Assembly: GCA_032622095.1 (NCBI GenBank)
Contig: CP136062.1
Span: 135,946,960 to 136,010,959, forward strand
Source: Siphonodentalium dalli
Taxonomy: Eukaryota; Mollusca; Scaphopoda; Gadilida; Siphonodentaliidae
Direction: 5' to 3'
DNA length: 64,000 bases
Below the pieces are notes generated by a model. That model was not told the DNA's origin. It saw only the letters and a list, made by a program, of their open reading frames with translations, and searched no databases. The number at the start of each line of letters is the position of its first letter. Within the stretch, counting starts at the first letter, position 1. Positions 23,600 through 35,655 of this stretch are shown here, one piece after another. The translations under genes and the position numbers were made by a program.

Positions 23600-24960
23600 G
23601 TTTATGTACATAGCCTAATTTTTACCATGAAGCTTACTGTCAATAGGGTGTCATTCAGTGATGCTTTAACTATGATATGTGTATTTACCGTAGCTATGAC
23701 ATGCTGAAAGTTAATATCAACATGCATATTTCATATTTAACCCATTCTATACTAAAGCATCATGGATGAGTAATTATCCCATAGAACATATGAAAGTTTA
23801 ATTTTTGTGCATATGCAAAATTGGCTCTTATTGTGGTGCATGTAACTTGATGTAAGTGCTCGAAAACATGCTGGTACTAGTAATAGGGAGAGAGGCATTT
23901 TTGAAGAGATGTGTTTGGGAGAGAGGTATTTCTAAGTTATTTAATAATCTGTGCCATGCTCGATCCCTTTTGCATATTATTTGTTAATATATAAAAGTAT
24001 GTTTTAACCAATATTATATTGTTTAAACTCTCAATGAAAAGATTTTACTTTGTACAGGTGAGAGTGAATGACAAGCTAAATTGTTTTGAGTTGTTTTACA
24101 TGGTAACTGGGGTTAGAATGATGCGATTTCTCACCCAAATAAAGCCTCAGACTGGAAAATACAGAGATTTTATCATAAACATGCATGAAACCACAATCAT
24201 AATTTTTTTTATTATTTACTAAGGCAATAGTAATCTAATGACCTAGTTTGCTTGAATTTACTTAGTTACTCTTGAGTGGTTCACTAAGATTTGCACAGCA
24301 TTTCAGTCACTGCTCTCAATTATCCCTAAGGTTATATATACTTCTGGAAACTTAATGTGCTTACTTCACTTTACTTTGAGACAAATTTCAACCGACATAC
24401 GTGATGTGTGACACTTGTTTATCTACTATACAAATGTGCATATCCATTTATAACTTTCAGTAATTTTATGGGTCAGATGTACAAAAATGACCAATTATCC
24501 CCTGCTCACTATTGTACATAATACTTGCTCATGTTCCTAGTAGCTTCGTATGGTTGGGCTGTAGAAGAATGTCAGAAGAATGACATTCTTCCCATTCAAG
24601 TAACCCTATGCACTTAGCCTGCAACTGGAGTATAACCTGATTAATGAATGGTGTGGCTCCATGTACGGCACCATAGATATAGCCCTGGCATTTAAATCTA
24701 TGGTGTGACGTATTTCCCCTTAAGTTGATGATGTTAAAATAGACACTTCTATTATTATAATGTAATTTTGTCTTTGTATTGGCTTTCAATTTGAAGAAAA
24801 TAAAAATTTAATTTTTTATCCTTAAATTTGATATCCACTTTATATGAGCGCATTATCACATTTCAAACTTATAGCGAAATGCCTTCCCCTAACATGTTCG
24901 ACCTGCTTATTTAATTATTTTAAGTGTGAATATAAACTAAAATAAGGTGACAGAATTAAA
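23600..24960. other. No gene recognised
   Basis: AT-rich, with short unsupported frames. A CCATTCTATACTAAAGCATC word near 23743 is a fragment of the CCCTTTCGATACC TTAA family. Confidence 0.3.
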
Positions 24961-25040
24961 TGGAAGCATGCCATCACTGCAACCAAATAAAAACTGCAGA
25001 CATCATTGTGCTATGTTTATGGTGACGTCATGCCATAGAT

Positions 25041-25319
25041 TTAAGTCTCAGGGAAGTTCTGATTAAAATCATACTCAAGTTTACACTTCACATACTGAGT
25101 CTGATGATTTTGGGTAGGGGTTCCATTACTACCAGCAGGAATTACATAATTGCGAGCCAATCGCAATATCATCAGTAAAGCGATGTAACCAATCAGGCGA
25201 TAGTCGCATGGAATCCCCAAGACATGGCGAATTCCTTCAGCCAGCATGATTCCAGTATTAAACCCCGACCAATAATTAAAAATAGCGTAATAACTTTTCT
25301 GTCTCATGGCTAATTTCAC
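25041..25319 (-). CDS. Possible small membrane protein, unrecognised
   Basis: A 92-residue frame with two hydrophobic stretches, about residues 12-30 and 42-55, the second being LIGYIALLMILRLA. An Asn/Pro/Gln-rich linker and a charged C-terminus follow. The composition is protein-like and the frame has no low-complexity bias. However, no family was recognised, and no splice site or AATAAA was found in the expected place. It could be a small gene, one exon, or chance. Its last ~65 bp are repeated in inverted orientation at 25757-25822. Confidence 0.3.
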   Translation of the reverse strand: MKLAMRQKSYYAIFNYWSGFNTGIMLAEGIRHVLGIPCDYRLIGYIALLMILRLARNYVIPAGSNGTPTQNHQTQYVKCKLEYDFNQNFPET

Positions 25320-25756
25320 ACAGTCTTTACAAATTCAGAGTTTACTACAACCAATTTAACACTGAAAAGCATATATAAAGATTCCAGAATTGACCAATAT
25401 TACATAATATGTCCAATATAATTAAATATTATCAATGAATATTATCAAGAAATTCAACATTTAGTACCAAATAATTTAAAAGTCGCGATGTCGTGAATTT
25501 ATTTAATCTCCAGCATATGATGTGCAGCGAGTTCATTTTTCCCGGTAGATGTGAAATATGTCCCACTAAAACTAAAGCTGCATATAATATTGTAATCTGA
25601 GATAGATTTCACTTTTGGATTTGGCTTAATAGGGGTTGAAATAGAATAAGAAGCCATGTTTTTTCTTTTGCGAAAACTAATGTTGTTTACGGAAACAGGG
25701 GTTGCATCTGGATGTATTTATAGCGACAGTTATGCGACATATAGCAGATTTCGTCA

Positions 25757-25822
25757 GACTCAGTATGTGGAGCATAAAATTTAGTATGATTTTAATCAGA
25801 ACTGGTCTCAGGGTTATATTTA
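25757..25822 (+). repeat. Inverted partial copy of the 3' end of the 25041-25319 frame
   Basis: CAGACTCAGTATGTGGAGCA and AGTATGATTTTAATCAGAAC match the minus strand of 25041-25105 at roughly 85 percent. The copy carries a stop and is not coding. Confidence 0.7.
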
Positions 25823-25885
25823 CTACAACGTAGCGCTGGTCCCCAGCACAAAAATTTACCCCACCCCCAGTAATACTAAACACTT

Positions 25886-26105
25886 TCTTGACGGGAGCTG
25901 CTCTGGTACAGCATTAAAGATCCTCTGCCAGTGCATTCTCTTATATATGCAAGTCTTCCATTGGGAGCCTCGCATATATAAGAGAATGCACTGGCTTACA
26001 AAGTCATTGTAAATATTGTTAAGCCAATTTTAAGAGAATGCATTGCCACAGGATTTTCGCAAACTTTCAGGAAGCTCCAGTCATGGAAGGATTTAGTATT
26101 ACTGG
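25886..26105. mobile_element. TTAA-type element with one intact hairpin core
   Basis: The left end CTTGACGGGAGCTGCTCTGG and the right end AAGCTCCAGTCATGGAAGG resemble the ends of 38221-38443. One intact hairpin lies at 25927-25995 (GCCAGTGCATTCTC ... GAGAATGCACTGGC). The second core, about 26022-26053, has lost half of its stem. Confidence 0.65.
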
Positions 26106-26463
26106 GGGTGGGGTAAATTTTTGTGCTGGGGACCTGTACACTGTAGATGGAGAGATTACTGAATGGATTCTCCTGCTCAGTTCTAACCATATACTGTGAA
26201 ATGATTTATTCTTCATTTGTCACATTTGTCAACTTAATGTAATGGGCAGATCGACAATGTCGGTCTGTTGAAACTCTTCACTGTAGATATCTGTGACGTT
26301 ATCTCTCCATTACATATATATTAGGTACATAATGATATGAACTATAAATGAGCCATGTTTGTTTAATGTAGTGGACATGTTTTGAAATATTAGCATGCAT
26401 GAAATTACGATTAGATAAGATGATTATTATGAAGAGAATTTGCTGAACAGTAATTTAGTGTTA

Positions 26464-26720
26464 TTAACCTTCCATGATTGGAGTTTCCTGAAATTTTGCG
26501 AAAACCCTGTGCCAATGCATTCTCTTATATATGCGAGTCTCCCATAGGGAGCCTCACATATATAAGAGAATACATTGGCCTAACAATATTTACCTTGACC
26601 TTGTAAGCCAATGCATTCTCTTATATATGTGAGCCTTCCTATGGGAGACTCGCATATAAAATAGTATGCACTGGCACAGGATCTTTAATGCTGTACTAGC
26701 GCAGCTTCGGCCAAAAACCT
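26464..26720. mobile_element. TTAA-type element with two hairpin cores
   Basis: Begins TTAACCTTCCATGATTGGAG. Two hairpins of 69 bp lie at 26511-26579 and 26607-26675, each starting GCCAATGCATTCTCTTATAT and ending in its complement. Between them is TTTACCTTGACCTTG. The right end has GATCTTTAATGCTGTACTAG and CGCAGCTTC; the right TTAA is not certain. Confidence 0.75.
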
Positions 26721-26872
26721 CATGACCTTTAATTGGTTGAAAACGGCCTACATTTGTTGAACTTAAATTCTGAACATGTCCTCAGGGAACTACTTGTCAA
26801 TGAGTAAAGGGTTAAAAATTAAAATAGCCCAGCCCTTTAAATTCAGATTGTTTGGCTTCTGCAATCTGTTAA

Positions 26873-27233
26873 CCCTTTACCCAACAGAAGGGCCCTGTGC
26901 CAATGCATTCTCTTATATATGCGAGTCGACTATAGGTCGCCTCGCATATATAAGAGAATGCATTGGCACAGGGCATAACTGTAACCATCACCAAAAAAAA
27001 GAAGATTTTTTTTAGGCCAATGCATTCTCTTATATATGCGAGGCGACCTATGGTCGACTCGCATATATAAGAGAATGCATTGGCACAGGGCATAACTGTA
27101 ACCATCACAATGTGGTCAAGGAGCCGGTTCCAATGATATCCATATTTGTATGGTTCTATTGAGACAGACCAAAGATATTTTAGGCTGTTGAAGCTTTATT
27201 TGGCCGGTTTTGGCCGGTTTGTTGGGTAAAGGG
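26873..27233. mobile_element. TTAA-flanked element, terminal repeat CCCTTTACCCAACA, two hairpin cores
   Basis: TTAA flanks both ends (26869-26872, 27234-27237). The termini are CCCTTTACCCAACA and TGTTGGGTAAAGGG. Hairpin cores lie at 26899-26967 and 27016-27084, each bordered by CCTGTGCC or GGCACAGGG. A near-twin lies at 54208-54581. It is inserted in the repeat that is uninterrupted at 20230-20340. TTAA duplication and CCC ends fit piggyBac or Kolobok-type miniature elements. Confidence 0.85.
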
Positions 27234-27329
27234 TTAAGGTAACCCTTTGCTGTGGCCCAGTTTGTTTCAGCAAATTGCTTTGGCATTGCTGATTGCCGTA
27301 GCCAATTATGAGGGCTGAATAGCATGAAC

Positions 27330-28020
27330 ACCTATGTATTGTTTACTACTTGTCTAGTTTGTTTATGATCTCCCCCCAGATGGAACCATGCATGTACAAA
27401 GCGCGCAACTGCATCCCATCCTCAAAGTCCCAGGCTATTCAAATTCTGATAAGAGGCTCTTTTTGTATTTTCGGCGGATTGAATGATATTATTATTTTGC
27501 ATTACAGAAGTCATATGCAATCCGATTATTGAACATCATCAACTTTTTTTATTTGCTCCCACAGTGATGAGTATGTATGACAATTGAGCCTTGTAAATTA
27601 ATATGGAAAGCCATAATTTATTTTTGTACAGAAGAACCCAAGGACAGGATGCATTTTCGCCCCCATGTACATGACTGATGTATCAAACGATTATATTCTT
27701 GCCTAAAAACATTTATTGAATATAAATGATCGAGTTGGCAACATGCAGTACCTTATTATACATTGAATACAGAATAGCTACATTTATGCATATGCTTGTT
27801 TTCATTCAATTAATATTTTTGGGAAAGAATGGGGCTCTCAGTTGCTGGTACAAACTTCTATATATTGTAATATAAACTTAAAACTGTAATTTGCTAAATG
27901 AAATTACAATTTTAATTTGCACTATTACGTAACATTGAAATGATGTTCTTTGAATCATTTCTGGATTACGACTCCACAGATTGCTCCTGAGTTAGGGGCT
28001 ATCATTGGACGAGTTACCCA
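27330..28020. other. No gene recognised
   Basis: Only short frames (for example 27350-27532), without motifs. This is the sequence between the TTAA element and the minisatellite. Confidence 0.3.
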
Positions 28021-28021
28021 G

Positions 28022-29290
28022 ATTCGATAATTTAATTGCAATAAGACGCTGTTAGCATCAAGCATATACATTTAATAAATCAATTGCAAGAAGACGCTGT
28101 TAGCTTCAAGCATTTACATTCGACAATTTAATTGCAAGAAGACGCTGTTAGCTTCAAGCATGTACATTTAATAAATCAATTGCAAGAAGACGCTGTTAAC
28201 TTCAAGCATTTACATTCGATAATTTTATTGTAAGAAGACGCTGTTAGCTTCAAGCATTTACATTTAATAATTTCATTACAAGAAGACGCTGTTAACTTCA
28301 AGCATTTACATTTAATAAATCAATTGCAAGAAGACGTGATAGCTTTAAGCAGTTACATGTACATTCTATAATTGAATTGCAAGAAGACGCTGTTAGCTTC
28401 AAGCATTTACATTTAATAACTTAGTTGCAAGAAGACTCTGTTAGCTTCAAGCATTTACATGTGATAATTTAATTGCAAGAATATGTTGTTAGCTTCAGGC
28501 ATTTACATTTAATAAATCAATTGCAAGAAGACGTTGTTAGCTTCAGGCATTTACATTTAAGACCTGAATTGCAAGAAGACGCTGTTAACTTCAAGCTTTT
28601 ACATTTAATAATTCAATTGCAATAAGACGCTGTTAGCTTCAAGCATGTACATTTAATAAATCAATTGCAAGAAGATGCTGTTAACTTCAAGCATTTACAT
28701 TCGATAATTTTATTGCAAGAAGACGCTGTTAGCTTCAAGCATTTACATTTAATAAATCAATTGCAAGAAGACGCTGTTAGCTTCAAGCATTTACATTTAA
28801 TAATTCAATTGCAAGAAGACGCTGTTAGATTCAAGCATTTACATTTATTAATTTCACTTCAAGAAGATGCTGTTAGCTTCAAGCATTTACATTTAATAAT
28901 TCAATTGCAAGAAGACGCTGTTAGATTCAAGCATTTACATTTATTAATTTCACTTCAAGAAGATGCTGTTAACTTGAAGCATTTACATTTAATAATTCAA
29001 TTGCAAAAAGATGCTGATAGCTTCAAGCATTTACAGGTAATAATTCAATTGCAAGAAGACGATGTTCGACTTCGAGCATTAACATTTAACAATCTAATTG
29101 CAGGAAGAGCTGTTAACATACATCAAGCAGTAACTTTTAGTTATTTGAATGCAAGAAGACGCTGTTAGCTTCGAGCATTTACTTTCAGTAATTTAATTGC
29201 AAGAAGACATTGTTAGCTTTAAACATTATACTTAATAATTTAATTGCAGGAAGACGTTGATAGCTTCAGACATTAACTTTCACTAATTTA
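28022..29290 (+). repeat. 48-bp minisatellite, about 26 units
   Basis: The unit consensus contains CAATTGCAAGAAGACGCTGT, TAGCTTCAAGCATTTACATT and TAATAAAT, giving 48 bp. Units are mildly diverged, and the right end (29040-29290) is the most decayed. As 48 is a multiple of three, a 167-residue frame runs through 28665-29168 as 16-residue repeats (LQEDAVSFKHLHLIIQ). Stops occur in several units outside that stretch. Confidence 0.95.
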
Positions 29291-29299
29291 ATGTGAGAC

Positions 29300-30490
29300 G
29301 AAGCTGTTAAGTAGCTTTGGATAGTTACGTGAAATGATATGCAAGACAGCATTGCTACATGTGTAGCTTCAGACATTTACATTGCAAAAAGACCAAATGA
29401 TGTGCTACATGTACAAAAATACATAATACAATAACTATATTTAAACAAATGGTGAGCTGCATGTAGAAATATACATAATACAATAACTATATTCCAGTTT
29501 AAGGGCGTCTAGCAATTGGACCAGGAAAAGCAACGAGCAAGTAGGTTGCATTTACTGAGGCATTGAAATGTGAAATGATTTCACTATCCGAGATGTATTA
29601 TACAAGTTTACTGAGAATCCCATTCAAGGTACCCACTGACGGTGGTGGTGGGTAAATAATTATGCGGCGGTGTTAGGGGGTGGTGGTGGGTAATTAATTA
29701 TGCGCAATTTAATGTTGTTTGAGTTTGTTAAAAGAATGGATTGTTGATGCTATAAATTCGGAGACAAAGAAAATCTGCAATATTCCATATTTGTAAAAGT
29801 GCTCATGAAGTAATGACATCATTAAGCTAAAATCAGGATTCGATTTGTTCTTAATATATATTTCATGACGTCGCTGCAGAGTGCCGTGATTTCATTAGTT
29901 CAAAAGATATCTTGGTTGGTGAAACTGTCTATTCTCAATTACAGTATTTAGCACTAGTCTTGGGAATCTTGATACCGTTTTATGCAAATCTAGTGGAACC
30001 TACTGTTGTCTTTCTAATGTATGCTTGTGGTATAAATAGATGCTCATCTGCATACGAACGTAAACATAGTTTGACCTTTGATAGTTTGCCATGCAGACTC
30101 TCTGACAATCGGAGTGTATTCAATCATGACTTCGGGGAGTGTCATAAACATTGATAAATCGCGATGAATTTATCTCCCATATATGGATATGCATATGTCA
30201 CTGAAGAACTTTCAGCAAATTTTATCTGTACACTCTACATGTTGATGCCATCACCTATGTGTGCCTCTAATTTATACATTAATTTATTTATCAACAGCTT
30301 TTCACATTTGTGAAGATATATATTTTTGTAAAATAGCATTAGCAAAGTTCTATATAGTCATGCAATATACATGTACATAAGCCTCGGGCATATTTTCACA
30401 ATGTTTACTGATCCATGTTAATGCTTGTTCAATAGTGGCGGGTTACAATTTGAAGCCCAGGCACCAGCCGTGTTAATAAGCAGAAATTTT
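29300..30490. other. No gene recognised
   Basis: A GGTGGTGGTGGGTAA word is doubled at about 29640-29695, and ATACATAATACAATAACTAT is doubled at about 29420-29490. A frame at 29912-30154 has no motif. Confidence 0.3.
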
Positions 30491-30495
30491 CCTAA

Positions 30496-30888
30496 GCAAG
30501 TCTGAAAATAGTGTGCCTGTCATTTGCAGAAGAGATCCCCAGAGGGTGAATTTAGTGGTGCTATCCCACATAGCGGCCCAGCATTCACCCTCAGGGGACC
30601 TCATTCTGCTATGCTTCACCTTCTGGGATGTATCTGTATTCTCAAATTAACATTGTATTTAGTTACTTTTTTCTTTCTTGGAAGTTTCTCATCCTCTAAT
30701 TTGCAGAAGATAAATTGCATAATCGAGGTGACTAATAGATGAATATCACCAACTTCAACTGGGGAAATTCAATCTGATATTACATCTCCTATAGCAGTTG
30801 AGGCCTAAGCAGAATGAGGTTCCCAGAGGGTGCCGGATAGCATCACCAAATGCTCCCTCTGGGGACCTCATTCTGTAAATGGAAGACA
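30496..30888. mobile_element. Two-level palindromic element (GAGGTCCCCAGAGGGTGAA family)
   Basis: Left end near GTGTGCCTGTCATTTGCAGA. An inner palindrome pairs GAGGGTGAATTTAGTGGTGC with CATTCACCCTCAGGGGACCT. The middle has CACCAACTTCAACTGGGGAA and GTTGAGGCCTAAGCAG. The right end is truncated after CTCATTCTGTAAATGG. Confidence 0.7.
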
Positions 30889-31137
30889 TTGGTTAGAATT
30901 GTTTCCTTAGCTAAAAAGTCTAGTATTCTCATTGTTGCATGCTCTACACATCAGACAAAAGTTTTGTACTATACTACAAAACATCTAAAACTAATTTTCT
31001 AAACATACATGCAGCCACTTCTCTTATCTTTTAATAGAAAATCCTAATTATTTTTTTCACCGAATCTACATCAGGGAACAGATGAATCATCTTTCAACAG
31101 GACTCATAATCACTGTAATCAAAATACTCTTAACATA

Positions 31138-31243
31138 CAGTAATGCCCTAATTAATCAACTCCATAACCACAGCAGAATTATGGGTAACTTTTCAGGATT
31201 TAGTCGGAAATATGGCTTGTTGCCATTCATTGGAAAGCTCTCC
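31138..31243. mobile_element. CAGTAATGCCC palindromic element, left half
   Basis: Starts after TA with CAGTAATGCCCTAATTAATC and runs to GGAAATATGGCTTGTTGCCA plus TTCATTGGAAAGCTCTC. The right arm is absent. Confidence 0.75.
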
Positions 31244-31422
31244 CCTAGCTAGTGTCTCTAAATCCAACAACACCGATTGTACAATTTCTGAAAACACAAC
31301 GTACACACAATTGTAATTAATTTCTCCTTAATTCGGGACAAATTATTCTCTGATAAACAAATGTCAATGATTTTCACCAATGAGAGTTACTTCGTATAAT
31401 CCATATATAAGAATGGCATTAT

Positions 31423-31810
31423 GTCATGTCTGGATATAGTGTGTCTGACATGTGCATAATGAGGTCCACAGAGGGTATATTTAGTGACACTATTCTGCAC
31501 TTCTTAAAATTCACCCTCTGGGAACCTCATTCTGCTTAGGTCTCAACTGCTATGGGAGACCTAGGATCAAATTGAAGTTCCCCAGTTGAAGTTATTGATG
31601 TTCACCCATTAGTCACCTCGAATATGCATTTTATCTTCTGCTAATTAGAGGATATAGAAACTGACCAGATGGGGAAAAAGTAACAAAAAACAATGTTAAT
31701 TTGAGAGCATAGATACTTCTCAGAAGATGATGCCTAAGCAGAAAGAGGTCCCCAGAGGGTGAATTTGGTGATGCTAACATGCTGTGACTGACACTATATC
31801 CAGGCATGAT
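31423..31810. mobile_element. Two-level palindromic element (GAGGTCCCCAGAGGGTGAA family)
   Basis: Outer ends CATGTCTGGATATAGTGTGT and its complement ACTATATCCAGGCATG. The internal layout is the same as 15498-15912, with CCACAGAGGGTATATTTAGT near the left end and GAGGTCCCCAGAGGGTGAAT near the right. Confidence 0.75.
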
Positions 31811-32289
31811 AATCTATATATAGAATGGCTTTGTGTGCTGCCAATTTCGATACAAAGATCATATGAGAATAACCATGAAGTTAGAGATTATTCTCTATTC
31901 CCACTCATTCAACAAGCAGAGTGTTTCACATCACTTTAAGAAAACTTGTGTATCTAACATGTTTGCTTAGAACGTTACTTTATTAATACCGGTGTGTAAT
32001 GTTGATGTCTTTATAAGATAATGTTCTTCACTATTTAATGATCATTCGTCTCGTTTATCCCGTAATTATCCCCACTCAAAAATCAGGTGGTTCCCAACTC
32101 GACGATCAGGTGGTTCCCCACTCGAAGATTGGGTGGTATACTGGATAAAAGGTAGATCATGCCATGAATATCAACTCTGACTAATACCCGCAGAGATCAT
32201 ATTCCACCAGTTCAAAACCTGGGAACTTTTAAAAGTTTTGACAGGAAACCTTATAAAGTCAAAAAAATAATGCAGGGATTACATTTCTT

Positions 32290-33240
32290 AGTTATTACCT
32301 GCAGGGAGGAGGCGTGGGGGGGGGGTGTCTCACCCCCCCCCCCCCCCAACTTTGGTCAAAATTTTCAACAGTTGGAAATTTCATACCTGCCAAAACATTA
32401 GTTGGAATATGGTCATCAGTTGGAAAGTTTCCAACCTTAGGGGGGTGACAGGTTGGAAATTTCCAACACTTGGAAAGCTTGTGTCCTGGTCCTCCCCCGT
32501 GGCTAGTCAAAACTGCTACTAAATTTAAGAAAACAATATTGTCATACATTTGGTCAACATTGTCATTGGAATTGTCATCATTTGGAAATTTTCCAACCTA
32601 AGTGGGGGTGTGTCAGGTTTGAAATTTCCAACTCTAAGAAGACTTGAGGCTAGTCTAGATGCTAGGATTTTGCGATTTTCTTGTTCAGATTTCAAATTTT
32701 TTTAATTTCATACAGTGTCACTGTCCCTCCCCGTGACCAATACAAAACTGCTAATTAGTTTAACAAAACAATAGTTTAGTACATTCGGCAAACTTGTGGA
32801 CTGAAATGGTCATCAGTTGGAGAATTTTCCAACCTAAGAGGGAGTATGAGGTTTGAAATTTCCAACACTAGGGAAGCTTCAGTTGAGGCCAGTCTAGATG
32901 CTAGGATTTGCGATTTTCTTGTATAGTTTTCCAAATTTTCTCACACCGGGCTGAACAAACATGGACGTACACAATGTCCTGGTCTCTTACCCGTAGCCAT
33001 GTGCATTTGTCTGGAGTAGGCTACTAGATGTTAGGATTTATGCAATTCTCAGGTTAAAGTATCTGAATTTTCTTATACCGGGCATACAGAACAACATAGT
33101 TTATGAATACATAGGATATTAGGCCTGAGGACTGATGTGCAAGGGGGTGCAAATGGAATTATGCAAAAGTTGTGTCTGATTCAAGGCGGGGGTGCAATTG
33201 GAATTTCCCAAGGTGGACACCCCCCCCCCCCCCCCCCCCC
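32290..33240. repeat. Dispersed repeat rich in TTGGAAATTTCCAA words
   Basis: Three related segments begin near 32415, 32577 and 32812, each with TTTCCAACCTAAG-like and GAAATTTCCAAC words. They lie between poly-C tracts (32334-32347, 33220-33240). Fragments of the same repeat occur at 35610-35650, 36270-36330, 36920-37090 and 48340-48600; in the last the TTTTGATCAAAGTAGGGGGG word is inverted. The type of element is unknown. Confidence 0.55.
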
Positions 33241-33283
33241 AACGGAAACCCTCTAGCCACATCCCTGATTACCTGTTCCTTAA

Positions 33284-33696
33284 CCCTTTCAGTGCCACGG
33301 GCCGATCTCATCGGCCCTAATTTATGGTCTGTAGAGCATTTTTGGGTATGCTTAAGCATGCTATAGCGAATTTAAAAACAAATTGGATAAAACCTTAGGG
33401 GCATGTTATAACTCAAAACTATCACCAAGTATTCATAGTAATAATTTTGATGCCCAAAAAAAACATAAGATTCCCTGGCACTAAACCTACTAAATAAGTC
33501 TGTTAAAGAATATAAGAAAATATTATTAAAATTGTAAAAATAATTGTAAAAAATAATAACAAAAGATGAAAAATTGTTAGGCCAATGCATTCTCTCATAT
33601 ATGCGAGGCGACCTATGGTCGACTCGCATATATAAGAGAATGCATTGGCACAGGGTATATGGGTTGATACAAAAATCGGACCTGGCACTCAAAGGG
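33284..33696. mobile_element. TTAA-flanked element, terminal repeat CCCTTTCAGTGCCA, one hairpin core
   Basis: TTAA at 33280-33283 and 33697-33700. Ends CCCTTTCAGTGCCACGGGCC and its partner CCTGGCACTCAAAGGG. One hairpin core lies at 33581-33649, bordered by AATTGTTAG on the inside and CACAGGGTATATGGG on the outside. The left half lacks the core but has a small GGGCCGATCTCATCGGCCC palindrome. Confidence 0.85.
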
Positions 33697-34104
33697 TTAA
33701 CAATGTACTTCACTGTACGTGAAGGTCCCAACTCAAAATTTTACGATTTAAGTTCTTTGTGAGCGATTTTGTTTTTCATCGCTTACAATTATGGAATTTC
33801 TCCTGGGTAATTAATTTGATGTTTATTGCGATATTGGCTCACAAAAGTCACAGAAAAGCATGCAATTCCAATTTGGGACTTTAACCTACAGTGAAGTACA
33901 TTATTAAGGCACAGATATTAACTAAGAAATATATTCCGCACGTTATTTTTTCAACTTTATAATGTTCTCTGTCAAAACGTTCACAGGTTTTGTACTGGTG
34001 GAATATGATCTCTACAGGCGTTAGCCATAGTAGAGATTCCTGGCATGATCTAGATAAAAGGCTGCTAGACTACACATCCCCTGTATAAGGTGGCTTTATG
34101 TGAC

Positions 34105-34972
34105 AAGTGACTTATGGTTTGACGAGGTACGGTTGGCGGGCGGACCTAAAGAATGCCTTATATCTTTGACATTTGTGAACGGATTCAAAAAAATATTTGT
34201 ATGGCAGTTGCTCCCAATGACTATTTACTGCCTGTAGAAAATGGGTCACGTCCTAACTTTTTTACAAGAGTTATCCATCTTAGATGGTTTTTAGTTAAGT
34301 TTTTCACCGTTAGCGCGATAACTCACGCAAATATTAACCAATTTCAACAATATTGGTATATGAGACTCTTGCAACAATATCTCGGACGAGTTCGAAAACC
34401 AGGTTTGTCCGAATTTTTTTCCGGAGTTATGGGTCTTAGTTTGTCTATTTTTAGCAATTTTATCACCGTTAGCGCGATAACTCGATGAAATATTAACCGA
34501 TTTCAACAATATTTGGTATATGAGTCTCCTGCAACAATATCTCGGACGAGTTCGAAAACCAGGTTTGTCCAAAATTTTTTCGCAGAGTTATGGGTCTTAG
34601 TTTGTCTATTTTAGCAATTATATCACCATTAGCGCGATAACACGATGAAATATTAACTGATTTCAACAATATTTGGTATTTGAGTCTCCTGCAACAATAT
34701 CTTGGACGAGTTCGAAAACCAGGTTTGTCCGAATTTTTTTCCGCAGAGTTATGGGTCTTAGTTTGTCTATTTTTATCAATTTTATCACCGTTAGTGCGAT
34801 AACTCAATGATATATTAACGGATTCAATTGATATTTGGTATATAGGTCTATAGCAATAATATACCACCGTCCAACTTTTTGTCCCGGAGTTGTGCACCTT
34901 ATTGGCAGAAGTTTGGTTCGACTGCTAAAAAACTCGACAAAAGCATCTTAGATGCGCACCCCTTGTTTTATA
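34105..34972. mobile_element. 161-bp tandem-repeat element with 3' hairpin (Helitron-like?), copy 1
   Basis: Units start at about 34425, 34586 and 34747 (period 161), with ATATCTCGGACGAGTTCGAA and GTTAGCGCGATAACTC words. The left flank has GACTTATGGTTTGACGAGG. The right end has AAAACTCGAC, the hairpin GCATCTTAGATGC (34943-34955) and then CACCCCTTGTTTT. The same plan and period occur at 45438-47055. Short hairpins near the 3' end and ~160-bp internal satellites are known from Helentron-associated elements of bivalves; the assignment here is inference. Confidence 0.65.
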
Positions 34973-34979
34973 GAAATAG

Positions 34980-35640
34980 AGCAATCATTGAATCAAATTT
35001 TGCTTGTACATGTCTATATGTTGTTAACAAATTTTGTTAGATAATAATCGGCAAATTGTAAGTAAAAAAAGGGTCATAACTCCATCAAAAATTATCAGAC
35101 CCAACCCAAAATCGAACTTGACCTGTACATGTATATTCATGTGATTAATCAACATCTTGTATTATCATCTGGACAATAAAATAATCAGAAAATTCTAAGT
35201 TGAAAAGGAGCATAACTCCTCCATTAATGGTCGACCAGAACCAAATTTGTCCTTTATCAGGATTTGATCATATGAAGGTCGCATAACAAGTGTCAACCAA
35301 TTCTGTCATAAACTTCAAGTTAAAAATCCGGACAACAAAACATTTTGGTTGGATGTACGGATGGACACTGCTCATTTCAAAAGTCCCCCCAATTTTTTTT
35401 GTGGACAATTACAAACATCCATGCAAACAGTAGATTTCATCAGCATCATAACAGGACCAGCTTAACCTGGCTTGAAGTTCTCGTCATTGCTCTTGGCCCT
35501 ACCAATAAAAATAACCTCCAGCATTGTGTTGGTCCCGATTGAATTTGTTACCAGATGGCACAGAATATTACTTCCAGTAATGTTGTTAGAAGGTATCCTT
35601 TGGGAGGGGGGTGTCCATTATCCAACTTGGAATTTCCAAC
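34980..35640. other. Repeat-like, no gene
   Basis: Phrases such as GGGTCATAACTCCATCAAAA and GGAGCATAACTCCTCCATTA recur about 130 bp apart (near 35070 and 35208). This suggests another decayed tandem-repeat element of the same general style. Confidence 0.4.
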
Positions 35641-35655
35641 CCACCCCTCCCTTAA

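Noticed and set aside
26776-27108. Open frames encoding ANAFSYICEST-type peptides (also at 33503 and 42850)
   Set aside because: They are translations of the hairpin core on either strand. The same peptide appears wherever the core occurs.
28665-29168. 167-residue open frame with 16-residue repeats as a protein gene
   Set aside because: It is a by-product of the 48-bp unit being a multiple of three. Neighbouring units have stops, and there are no splice or promoter signals.
28022-29290. CRISPR-like array
   Set aside because: The repeats are contiguous, with no unique spacers. This is a eukaryotic minisatellite.
33220-33240. Poly-C tracts as functional elements (also 5069, 6574, 7208, 32334)
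   Set aside because: They lie at or inside element ends and look like simple-sequence expansions that also yield Gly-rich false frames.
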